Shown: positions 1 to 5,264 of the stretch, piece by piece
How the letters are laid out: each line of letters opens with the position of its first letter
Position numbering within the stretch: the stretch's first letter is position 1
Assembly: GCA_017467745.1 (NCBI GenBank)
Contig: JAFUKV010000065.1
Location: 1 to 5,264, forward strand
Source: Bacteroidaceae bacterium
GTDB taxonomy: Bacteria > Bacteroidota > Bacteroidia > Bacteroidales > CHK158-818
Direction: 5' to 3'
Length of the DNA stretch: 5,264 nt
Program-made: the position numbers and the translations under genes
The notes under the pieces: model-generated
The model's input: the letters and a program-made list of their open reading frames with translations, nothing else
Database searches by the model: none
Told to the model about the DNA's origin: nothing

Positions 1-166
1 CTTATAACCGAACAAAATATAAATTGACTTCTTGTCTTATAATAAGTAGTATATCAACAACAATTGGCTAATTGTGCTTTTTATTATATGATAATTAAAA
101 AAGAGGAGAGAGGCAACAAAAAAAATCAAATCGTATTTACTGTCCTATCGAATTTAGAAAAACAGC

Positions 167-206
167 AAAAATAAAAAGCGCAATACCTTTTCTGATATTG
201 CGCTTT
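167..206 (-). terminator. Rho-independent terminator of tRNA-Gln
   Basis: Read on the minus strand, an 11-bp perfect stem (arms at 196-206 and 175-185, AAAGCGCAATA against its complement) closes a loop of about 10 nt. It is followed by a T-rich run with one interruption (complement of 167-177). It begins 4 nt after the tRNA discriminator base, as expected for a single-tRNA transcription unit. The stem is also symmetrical enough to act on plus-strand transcripts, but that side has no strong T-run. Confidence 0.88.
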
Positions 207-209
207 CAG

Positions 210-280
210 TTGTCTTACCAGGATTCGAACCTAGACAAACAGAACCAAAACCTGTTGTGCTACCATTACACCATAAGACA
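210..280 (-). tRNA. tRNA-Gln (anticodon TTG)
   Basis: The minus strand folds into a complete 71-nt cloverleaf. The 7-bp acceptor stem pairs TGTCTTA with TAAGACA, followed by discriminator A at 210. The anticodon stem pairs ACAGG with TCTGT, including one terminal G-T pair. The 7-nt anticodon loop TTTTGGT places TTG at positions 34-36, which reads the glutamine codons CAA and, by wobble, CAG. The T loop contains the canonical GGTTCGAATCC. The 3' CCA is not encoded and must be added by tRNA nucleotidyltransferase, which is usual in this phylum. The gene stands alone between its own promoter (315-346) and terminator (167-206). The anticodon and stems are read directly, so identity is near certain. 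Confidence 0.97.
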
Positions 281-314
281 ATCCTATGCTGAGGACATAT
301 CCTCAAAAGCGATG

Positions 315-346
315 CAAATATAGGGGTATTATTTCATATTTCCAAA
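315..346 (-). promoter_or_regulatory. Bacteroides-type promoter for tRNA-Gln
   Basis: On the minus strand, TTTG (complement of 343-346) is separated by 20 nt from TATATTTG (complement of 315-322). This matches the primary sigma (SigABfr) consensus of Bacteroidota, TTTG-N19-20-TAnnTTTG, at every defined position. The predicted start is near 308, giving a leader of about 28 nt before the tRNA. The -33 TTTG is the distal end of the T-run belonging to the upstream gene's terminator. Confidence 0.75.
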
Positions 347-389
347 AAAATATGCCTTTATTTTACAAAAAATCTCGTTTTTCAGGCAT
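344..389 (-). terminator. Terminator of the DUF1080 gene
   Basis: Read on the minus strand just after the stop codon at 396-398, ATGCCT (complement of 384-389) pairs with AGGCAT (complement of 352-357). Inner A-run/T-run pairing extends the hairpin with bulges. A run of seven T residues follows (complement of 344-350). The stem is imperfect inside, so it is weaker than the tRNA terminator. The position and T-run make termination likely. Confidence 0.65.
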
Positions 390-395
390 TTTTTA

Positions 396-1175
396 TTATA
401 ATTCCCGAATCCAGACGTTTCTGAAACTAATCGGGTTACCATGATCCTGTAACAGAATAGGACCATTTCCATGAGGGATAACTTTCGGAAAACCAATATA
501 TTCCGTTGTACCTTTAATAATTGTATTATTCTGTAAAATAACTCCGTTTTGCAACACTGTTACTCGGGGAGGGGTGCGGTATGTTCCATCTTTTTTAAAA
601 GTAGGTGCCTCATAAATAATATCGTACACATTCCATTCTCCGGGTTTACGCATAGCGTTTACCAACGGACGAGACTGTTTGTAAACACTACCGGCCTGAC
701 CATTAGAATAAGTTTCATTATTATAATTATCTAAAATCTGGATTTCATATTTTCCTTGCAGAAAAACCCCGCTATTACCACGTCCCTGACTTTCACCCTG
801 TACATTTTCAGGAATTCTCCACTCTATATGTAATTGAAAATCTCCAAATTCTTGTTTTGTCCGAATCTCTCCCGTACCGGGTTTTACCGTAAAAACACCG
901 TTTTTTACAATCCACTCGGGTGCGTCTCCATTTGGTTTTTGCCACTGGTCGAGGTTTTTGCCATCGAAAAGAATAATCGCATCAGACGGAGCAGTTGTCG
1001 ATCCGGCATCCGTAGCTGTTCCCGGTGTTACGATAGGAGGCTGAGGTTTCCACCATTCTGACATTCCGGGAGACATCGATTCGGGTTCGGGATATTTTTT
1101 ATCCTGAGCATTTACATTAAACGAAACAACTCCCGCACATAAAAACGTAAGTACTTGTAAAACTGTCTTTCTCAT
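396..1175 (-). CDS. Exported DUF1080 / 3-keto-disaccharide hydrolase family protein
   Basis: This is a 259-residue protein. Residues 1-23 form a signal peptide (basic start MRK, hydrophobic core, likely cleavage after VNA before Q24). No cysteine sits in a proper lipobox, so a soluble periplasmic or secreted protein is expected. Residues 24-65 are a Pro/Ser/Thr-rich linker. Residues about 66-259 form one DUF1080 (PF06439) beta-sandwich, with family-type stretches IILFDGKNLDQW (67-78), the NSGVFLQGKYEIQILD region (134-149), QAGSVYKQ (160-167), GEWNVYDI (179-186) and the C-terminal ILLQDHGNPISFRNVWIREL (240-259). Members of this family include enzymes that cleave 3-keto-glycosides and glucan-binding-like proteins; the substrate here cannot be read from sequence. 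The start at 1175 is supported by the signal peptide directly after it. The leader is A/T-rich without a Shine-Dalgarno sequence. The gene diverges from the EEP-family gene at 1320 and ends in its own terminator. Confidence 0.9.
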   Translation of the reverse strand: MRKTVLQVLTFLCAGVVSFNVNAQDKKYPEPESMSPGMSEWWKPQPPIVTPGTATDAGSTTAPSDAIILFDGKNLDQWQKPNGDAPEWIVKNGVFTVKPGTGEIRTKQEFGDFQLHIEWRIPENVQGESQGRGNSGVFLQGKYEIQILDNYNNETYSNGQAGSVYKQSRPLVNAMRKPGEWNVYDIIYEAPTFKKDGTYRTPPRVTVLQNGVILQNNTIIKGTTEYIGFPKVIPHGNGPILLQDHGNPISFRNVWIREL

Positions 1176-1207
1176 GATTTATTTATTATTAGTGTGTTTT
1201 CGATTTG

Positions 1208-1215
1208 CAAATATA
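1208..1215 (-). promoter_or_regulatory. Candidate -7 box for the DUF1080 gene
   Basis: The complement of these bases is TATATTTG, an exact TAnnTTTG match, 33 bp upstream of the DUF1080 start codon. A start near 1201 would give a leader of about 26 nt. No good TTTG is found 19-21 nt upstream, so the -33 part is weak and the promoter may need an activator. The box overlaps the 10-bp palindrome ATTTGCAAAT at 1203-1212. Confidence 0.5.
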
Positions 1216-1257
1216 GCAAAATTCAAAAAAATGTATCTATAAAAGAAGGAATCATAA

Positions 1258-1288
1258 TCTGTACCTTCAATAAAAAACAATATATTTG
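1258..1288 (+). promoter_or_regulatory. Candidate promoter for the EEP-family gene
   Basis: TATATTTG at 1281-1288 matches TAnnTTTG exactly. TCTG at 1258-1261, 19 nt upstream, matches three of four -33 positions. Predicted transcription would begin near 1295, about 25 nt before the ATG at 1320. This supports 1320 over the in-frame ATG at 1194, which lies upstream of the promoter. The leader has no Shine-Dalgarno sequence. Confidence 0.6.
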
Positions 1289-1319
1289 TAAATATTATCG
1301 CAACTATAAAATTCGATTT

Positions 1320-2369
1320 ATGAAAAAACTTATATACCTATTAGGACTGCTCTGCTCAATTAATATCGGGCTGATAAAAGCCGCCGATACATTTACTGTA
1401 TTACAAATGAATTTATGGCATGGAGGGACGAAAGTACCTAACGGCTATCAAGGAATTGTAGACGTGTTAGACCAGATAAACGCAGACGTCGTATTTTTAT
1501 GCGAAATCAGAGACGGGAATAAATTTATCAGCAACGTTTTGCGTGATTTAAAAACAAAAGGCAAACTTTATTACGGAGAAACATTAGGTATGGATATCGG
1601 CATTTTAAGTAAATTCAAACCGGACAGCATAAGAAAATGCAGTATCGATCCGGAGAATAAAGCTCGTCCCATGCTAAAAATGATTGCCACAATAAACGGA
1701 CAGCCTGTATCTTTTTATTCTTGCCATTTAGATTATACGCATTACGAATGTTATATGCCACGCGGTTATAGCGGAACTACTTGGAAAAAGATTGACAACC
1801 CCATCATCGATGAAAATATGGTATTAGAGGCTAATCGACAATCTTTTAGGGATGAATCCATTCAAGCGTTTATTCAAGAAGTTAAAGAAGATATAAAACA
1901 AGGTCGTCCGGTGATTATGGGCGGAGACTTTAACGAACCTTCCCATTTAGACTGGCAAGCCGATACAAAAAATTTATGGGATCACAACGGGGCTATTATC
2001 CGCTGGGATTGTTCCGTGCTACTTTACGAAGCCGGGCTGAAAGACGTTTATCGCGAGAAATACCCAAATCCCGTTAAATATCCGGGATTTACATTCCCCG
2101 CCGGAAATAAATCGGCCATAGAAAAAGAGTTGTCTTGGGCTCCGGAAGCTGACGAACGGGATAGAATAGATTTCATTTATTACTATCCTCTGCATTCAAT
2201 GCTTTCCGTAAAAAAAAGTTCTTTGGTAGGACCCTCTGAAACCGTAATACGCGGAAAAATAGAAAATAGCACATCTAAGGACAAGATTATCACACCTTCT
2301 TGCACATGGCCTTCCGACCATAGAGGAAACCTTGTTACGTTTAAGATCCGCAAAAATAGACAGCAATAA
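1320..2369 (+). CDS. Exported endonuclease/exonuclease/phosphatase-family hydrolase
   Basis: This is a 349-residue protein with the EEP (DNase I-like) fold. Residues 1 to about 21 are a signal peptide (MKK, hydrophobic stretch, cleavage near IKA-ADTF), so it acts outside the cytoplasm. The fold's metal and catalytic motifs appear in order: QMN (N31), CE (E62), the SCHLDY histidine (H136), GGDFNEPSH (D203, N205), DRIDFIYY (D284) and the C-terminal SDHRG (D333, H334). The full set suggests an active Mg-dependent phosphodiesterase or phosphatase. The family covers nucleases, sphingomyelinases and inositol-phosphate phosphatases, so the substrate is open. Between H136 and the next helix there is a stretch (about 141-175) with three aromatic or charged clusters that probably shapes the substrate pocket. 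An in-frame ATG at 1194 would add 42 residues lacking export-signal character. I reject it because the signal peptide and promoter both point to 1320. The gene is divergent from the DUF1080 gene and convergent with the phosphatase at 2479-3645. Confidence 0.9.
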   Translation: MKKLIYLLGLLCSINIGLIKAADTFTVLQMNLWHGGTKVPNGYQGIVDVLDQINADVVFLCEIRDGNKFISNVLRDLKTKGKLYYGETLGMDIGILSKFKPDSIRKCSIDPENKARPMLKMIATINGQPVSFYSCHLDYTHYECYMPRGYSGTTWKKIDNPIIDENMVLEANRQSFRDESIQAFIQEVKEDIKQGRPVIMGGDFNEPSHLDWQADTKNLWDHNGAIIRWDCSVLLYEAGLKDVYREKYPNPVKYPGFTFPAGNKSAIEKELSWAPEADERDRIDFIYYYPLHSMLSVKKSSLVGPSETVIRGKIENSTSKDKIITPSCTWPSDHRGNLVTFKIRKNRQQ

Positions 2370-2375
2370 GCAATT

Positions 2376-2410
2376 AAAAAACAAGAGCGAGACGATATAT
2401 TCAATCTTGT
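2376..2410 (-). terminator. Weak candidate terminator of the phosphatase gene
   Basis: Read on the minus strand, ACAAGA (complement of 2405-2410) pairs with TCTTGT (complement of 2381-2386) around an 18-nt loop, and the run of six T residues (complement of 2376-2381) overlaps the final base of the stem. The stem is only 6 bp and the loop is long. A competing 8-bp pairing exists between 2383-2390 and 2462-2469. It lies in the 109-bp convergent gap, where some terminator is expected. I see no convincing terminator for the plus-strand gene ending at 2369. Confidence 0.35.
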
Positions 2411-2478
2411 GAAATCTTACATTTCGCTTAGAAAAAAACACCATAGACCGATATAGCCTCTTCGCTCTTTATTCTCGT

Positions 2479-3645
2479 CTATTTTACCGATTGATACACA
2501 AACGTCTTTACCTGTTTTCCCATCTCATCTTTTACAACGACATTCATCGTCTTATTGTCAGCCGAGACATTCAACATTTGCTTGTTCGAATTTATTAAAA
2601 GAGGGAAATCGCATCCTTCCGTACCTCGTTCAGCATAAACATGTTTGTGTAAATGCCCACACAACATCAAATCTATTCCGGCTTCATTCAGAATAGGCAC
2701 AAACATTTTTTTCGTATGTAACGGGCCGTGCCAAGTGCTTTGGGTAGGCGGCACATGAATAACAACTACTTTAAACGGAGAAGATTTAAAATCTTCGCTG
2801 GAAACAACCTCGCGTAGCCACCTCGCCTCTTCCTCTCTATACTCGTCAAAAGCTGCCGTCCCGAGATATTCTATGTCATTGTCCGGTTTGTCCTCACCAC
2901 CGTCCATTATGACAAAAAATATAGGCCCCTGCTTAAATGTATAATACGGCATATTAGTAGGTGTAGGAAAGTATTCCATGTAATTTTTGGCAAAACGCCC
3001 TCTGCTCTCGTGATTTCCTCTCACCATATAAAACGGCGTTTCCGAAGCAAATAAGTTTACAGCCGATGTAATAAACCCTTCAAACAGTTGTTGTTCACTA
3101 TCCATGTGACTTACCATATCGCCGTTGAACAAAACAAAATCCGTTTCCCCTTTCTTCACATCCTTCAATAAAGAATTAAACAGTTCATTATTTCCATGTA
3201 TATCGTTGATAACAAAGAAATTTACCGTATTTTGCGATCCATCTAACGTTCGAAAAGTCAAAGGCGCTTTTGAATATACATTGCTTGACGCGACAGCCCC
3301 GTAAGTAATTTGATAATCTTGTTCATCTAAAACCTCTTGCGAAAAAATACGATACCGATACGTTGTTCCTTTCGTCAATCCCGAAAGTTTTATTTTATGT
3401 ACTGTACCAAGTACTTTTCTGCCTAAAAATGTTTCAAAAAACTGAGGGCGTTTTTCGGCGTAAAAATTCATCTTATCATCCGGAGCAATTTCTACCCATG
3501 ACAATGATTTTTTATCGGTAACCCAAACTATCGAGGCCTCCGTTTCACCCACCATCTGCAAATAGGGGCCATACACAATTTTTACGGCCTTAGCAGTTTG
3601 CGCAACACTTAAAACAATTATCAGCAATAAAAATATTTTCCGCAT
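2479..3645 (-). CDS. Exported purple-acid-phosphatase-like metallophosphoesterase
   Basis: This is a 388-residue protein. Residues 1-20 form a signal peptide (MRK, long Leu/Ile core, cleavage after AKA). Residues about 22-133 are a fibronectin-III-like beta domain of the kind found at the N terminus of purple acid phosphatases (starting VYGPYLQ, with the pattern HKIKLSGLTKGTTYRYRI at 83-100). Residues about 141-370 are a calcineurin-like metallophosphoesterase domain. All metal-site blocks are present: NDIHGN (D148, H150), NGD (D176), RGNHE (N211, H212), VIHVPP (H297) and CGHLH (H331, H333). It should be an active two-metal phosphomonoesterase or phosphodiesterase in the periplasm. The tyrosine that gives true purple acid phosphatases their colour is not evident, so 'purple' is by architecture only. 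It follows ychF on the same strand after 66 nt with no clear terminator or Bacteroides promoter between. Its start is fixed by the signal peptide and its stop is TAG. Confidence 0.9.
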   Translation of the reverse strand: MRKIFLLLIIVLSVAQTAKAVKIVYGPYLQMVGETEASIVWVTDKKSLSWVEIAPDDKMNFYAEKRPQFFETFLGRKVLGTVHKIKLSGLTKGTTYRYRIFSQEVLDEQDYQITYGAVASSNVYSKAPLTFRTLDGSQNTVNFFVINDIHGNNELFNSLLKDVKKGETDFVLFNGDMVSHMDSEQQLFEGFITSAVNLFASETPFYMVRGNHESRGRFAKNYMEYFPTPTNMPYYTFKQGPIFFVIMDGGEDKPDNDIEYLGTAAFDEYREEEARWLREVVSSEDFKSSPFKVVVIHVPPTQSTWHGPLHTKKMFVPILNEAGIDLMLCGHLHKHVYAERGTEGCDFPLLINSNKQMLNVSADNKTMNVVVKDEMGKQVKTFVYQSVK

Positions 3646-3711
3646 AATATTGACATTTATTATCTCAATAACATTATATACTCAGAAACATGCTTCTATA
3701 TAGAAAAATCG

Positions 3712-4815
3712 TTACACATTAAAGCGGAAATGCATAATATCACCGTCTTGTGTAACATAATCTTTACCTTCTACATTCATTTTTCCGGCTTCTTTACAAG
3801 CCGCTTCCGAGCCGTAGTGAATATAATCTTCATATTTAATAACTTCCGCCCGAATAAATCCCTTTTCAAAATCAGTATGAATAACACCTGCGCACTGAGG
3901 CGCTTTGCTGCCCTTTAAATACGTCCATGCCCGAACTTCTTGAACGCCAGCGGTAAAATACGTTTCTAAATTAAGCAACGCATAGGCTGAACGTATCAGC
4001 CGAGACACCCCCGATTCATTTAACCCGATTTCGTTCAAAAACATCTGACGTTCCTCATACGTCTCAAATTCGGCAATTTCCGATTCTATTTTAGCAGCTA
4101 CTACCAACAATTCGGCATTCTCTTCTTTGATAGCTTCTCTCACCATATCGACGTACTTATTTCCCGTTACAGCGCTCTTTTCATCGACATTGCAAATGTA
4201 CATAACCGGTTTAGCCGTAAGCAGAAACAATTCTTTGGCGATTTTCTGTTCATCTTTGGTTTCAAAACTTACTGTACGAGCCGACTTTCCTTGCTCTAAC
4301 GCTTCTTTATATTTTTGTAAAACCTCGTACATAACTTTGGCTGCTTTATCGCCTCCGGTTTGAGCCTGTTTCTGCACACGTGTTATACGGCTCTCTATTG
4401 TTTCGAGGTCTTTCAATTGCAACTCCATATCGATAATCTCTTTATCACGAACAGGGTCAACAGTTCCGTCTACATGTGTAATATTGTCATCATCAAAACA
4501 ACGTAACACATGAAGAATCGCATCTGTTTCGCGAATATTGGCAAGAAACTTATTTCCCAAGCCTTCGCCCTTGCTGGCTCCTTTTACCAGTCCGGCTATA
4601 TCGACAATTTCTACTGTCGTAGGCACAATTCTCTGCGGATTAACCAATTCGGCTAATTTATTCAAACGTTCGTCCGGAACGGTAATTACGCCAACATTAG
4701 GCTCGATAGTACAAAAAGGGAAATTAGCAGACTGCGCTTTCGCATTTGAAAGACAATTAAAAAGAGTAGATTTCCCCACATTGGGTAAACCTACAATACC
4801 GCATTGTAATGCCAT
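3712..4815 (-). CDS. ychF: Ribosome-associated ATPase YchF (Obg/OLA1 family)
   Basis: This is a 367-residue cytoplasmic P-loop ATPase, full length for the family (about 363 in E. coli). The G1 motif GLPNVGKST is at 9-17, the switch region FCTIEPN at 34-40, and the G3 motif DIAGLVKGASKGEGLGNKFL at 72-91. The fourth nucleotide motif is NVDE (209-212) instead of the NKxD typical of GTPases. That change is the known reason YchF/OLA1 proteins prefer ATP. A helical coiled-coil arm spans roughly 125-200. The C terminus (about 283-366, from TYFTAGVQEVRAWT to DGDIMHFRFNV) is the TGS domain thought to contact ribosome or RNA. The family binds 70S ribosomes and has been linked to translation of leaderless mRNAs and to oxidative-stress responses. 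The start at 4815 gives the expected MALQCGIVGLPNVGKS beginning. It is probably transcribed from the box at 4856-4863 and may continue into the phosphatase gene. Confidence 0.97.
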   Translation of the reverse strand: MALQCGIVGLPNVGKSTLFNCLSNAKAQSANFPFCTIEPNVGVITVPDERLNKLAELVNPQRIVPTTVEIVDIAGLVKGASKGEGLGNKFLANIRETDAILHVLRCFDDDNITHVDGTVDPVRDKEIIDMELQLKDLETIESRITRVQKQAQTGGDKAAKVMYEVLQKYKEALEQGKSARTVSFETKDEQKIAKELFLLTAKPVMYICNVDEKSAVTGNKYVDMVREAIKEENAELLVVAAKIESEIAEFETYEERQMFLNEIGLNESGVSRLIRSAYALLNLETYFTAGVQEVRAWTYLKGSKAPQCAGVIHTDFEKGFIRAEVIKYEDYIHYGSEAACKEAGKMNVEGKDYVTQDGDIMHFRFNV

Positions 4816-4855
4816 TATATCTAAATTTAAACTGTTTTCTGATTAATTCGGAGCG

Positions 4856-4863
4856 CAAAGATA
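4856..4863 (-). promoter_or_regulatory. Candidate -7 box for ychF
   Basis: The complement is TATCTTTG, an exact TAnnTTTG match, 40 bp upstream of the ychF start codon. The predicted leader is about 35 nt, A/T-rich and without a Shine-Dalgarno sequence. The sequence 20 nt further upstream (4884-4887, GTTC on the minus strand) is a poor -33 match. The box lies between the DUF554 terminator and ychF, which is where a promoter is needed. Confidence 0.55.
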
Positions 4864-4900
4864 GTGAATCTTTTACATAGTATGAACACACAAGCGGCTA

Positions 4901-4929
4901 TAAAAAAGAACGAGGCTGCAAGCAGCCCC
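4901..4929 (-). terminator. Rho-independent terminator of the DUF554 gene
   Basis: On the minus strand, GGGGCTGC (complement of 4922-4929) pairs with GCAGCCTC (complement of 4912-4919) over 8 bp with one G-U pair and a tight loop. A T-run follows, with six consecutive T residues (complement of 4902-4907). It is GC-rich in an AT-rich setting and is the clearest terminator here along with the tRNA one. It lies about 50 nt after the DUF554 stop and isolates that gene from ychF. Confidence 0.87.
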
Positions 4930-4980
4930 CTTCTAAATGTTTTCACAACGGAATAATCCTTATTGTGATTTGCTTCAAGT

Positions 4981-5264
4981 TTATGTTGCAAATATAGAAA
5001 TATTTTTCAATAAAAAAAATAAAATAGGAATTAATAAAGAAGGCAACAGATTTAATGTCTTACAATCTTTTATTTCCAATATGCTTAATCCGGAAGCAGC
5101 AATCAATATCCCCCCCACAATCGAGATTTCCGTAACAAGTTCGTCCGGTATTACATTCCCCGCCAAATAAGTAATTAAATAAATACCCCCCTGCCAAACA
5201 AACAACACGGGAGCAGCCAAAACCATCCCGATACCATAAGTAGTAGCCAGTACGGCGGATGTTA
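4981..5264 (-). CDS. DUF554 family membrane protein, C-terminal part (5' end outside the window)
   Basis: The reading frame is open to the right edge, so only the last 94 residues are visible, ending at a TAA (4981-4983). An internal ATG at 5224-5226 is not the start, because the frame continues upstream with family-like sequence (TSAVLATTYGIGMVLAAPVL). Visible features are a hydrophobic segment with the YGIG...PVL..WQGG pattern, a short polar link (IPDELVTEIS), a Gly-rich membrane segment (VGGILIAASGLSIL), then LEIKDCKTLNLLPSLLIPILFFLL forming the last membrane helix. These match the C terminus of DUF554 (YqgA/YdfK-like) proteins, which are usually about 230 residues with several membrane helices. 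They are poorly characterised, and a transport role is only suspected. The call rests on motif resemblance read by eye. Confidence 0.75.
   Translation of the reverse strand, partial: TSAVLATTYGIGMVLAAPVLFVWQGGIYLITYLAGNVIPDELVTEISIVGGILIAASGLSILEIKDCKTLNLLPSLLIPILFFLLKNISIFAT

Noticed and set aside
24..43. TTGACT followed by TATAAT on the plus strand, resembling a sigma-70 promoter
   Set aside because: The spacer is only 8 nt instead of about 17, no gene start follows, and this phylum uses a different consensus.
100..120. Purine-rich AGGAGAGAGG stretch resembling a Shine-Dalgarno site
   Set aside because: No start codon with an open frame follows at usable distance, and none of the genes in this window uses such sites. 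Positions 1-165 are left as unassigned AT-rich DNA.
549..1061. Plus-strand open frames within the DUF1080 gene
   Set aside because: They lie antisense to a well-supported domain, have compositions unlike any family I know and no start signals.
2183..2444. Two minus-strand open frames overlapping the end of the EEP gene
   Set aside because: They are antisense to the catalytic SDH-containing C terminus and have no recognisable domain or promoter.
3730..4846. Several plus-strand open frames antisense to ychF
   Set aside because: ychF is a highly conserved full-length gene. These frames are by-products of its codon pattern.
4937..5170. Plus-strand open frame of 77 codons at the right end
   Set aside because: It is antisense to the DUF554 gene, whose membrane-segment pattern is recognisable. 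No plus-strand promoter or coding signature was seen.
1..5264. CRISPR array, insertion sequence, phage genes, toxin-antitoxin or other defence modules
   Set aside because: No regularly spaced repeats, transposase motifs, integrase, terminal inverted repeats or small paired genes were seen. tRNA-Gln shows no duplicated 3' end suggesting an integration site.

Overview
The window looks like a chromosomal segment of a Bacteroidota, most likely Bacteroidales. The evidence is AT-rich intergenic DNA, start codons without a Shine-Dalgarno sequence in A/T-rich leaders, repeated matches to the Bacteroides-type -7 box TAnnTTTG, and secreted-hydrolase families common in gut Bacteroidales. No genus can be named from the sequence alone.

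Layout, left to right. Positions 1-165 are AT-rich and hold no gene I can support. A tRNA-Gln(TTG) lies on the minus strand at 210-280, with its own terminator (167-206) and a good promoter (315-346). Next on the minus strand is an exported DUF1080 (3-keto-disaccharide hydrolase family) protein at 396-1175, ending in a terminator at 344-389. A 144-bp divergent intergenic region (1176-1319) separates it from a plus-strand exported endonuclease/exonuclease/phosphatase-family protein at 1320-2369. This converges on a minus-strand exported purple-acid-phosphatase-like metallophosphoesterase at 2479-3645. Upstream of that, on the same strand and 66 nt away, is the conserved ribosome-associated ATPase gene ychF (3712-4815). 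The right edge (4981-5264, minus) carries the C-terminal part of a DUF554 membrane protein, followed by a clear terminator at 4901-4929.

How the parts relate: tRNA-Gln, ychF and the DUF554 gene are ordinary chromosomal genes with no obvious shared pathway. The three exported proteins (DUF1080, EEP fold, metallophosphoesterase) all carry signal peptides and probably act in the periplasm or outside the cell on sugars, phosphodiesters or phosphomonoesters. Their adjacency is suggestive, but they are arranged as divergent and convergent units, not as one operon. I see no mobile element, CRISPR array, phage gene or defence system, and no clear undescribed multi-gene system. The points most worth checking are a compact terminator/promoter overlap at 343-350, a structured 3' trailer with a promoter-like box that could give a small RNA (about 4902-4996), and possible co-transcription of ychF with the phosphatase.
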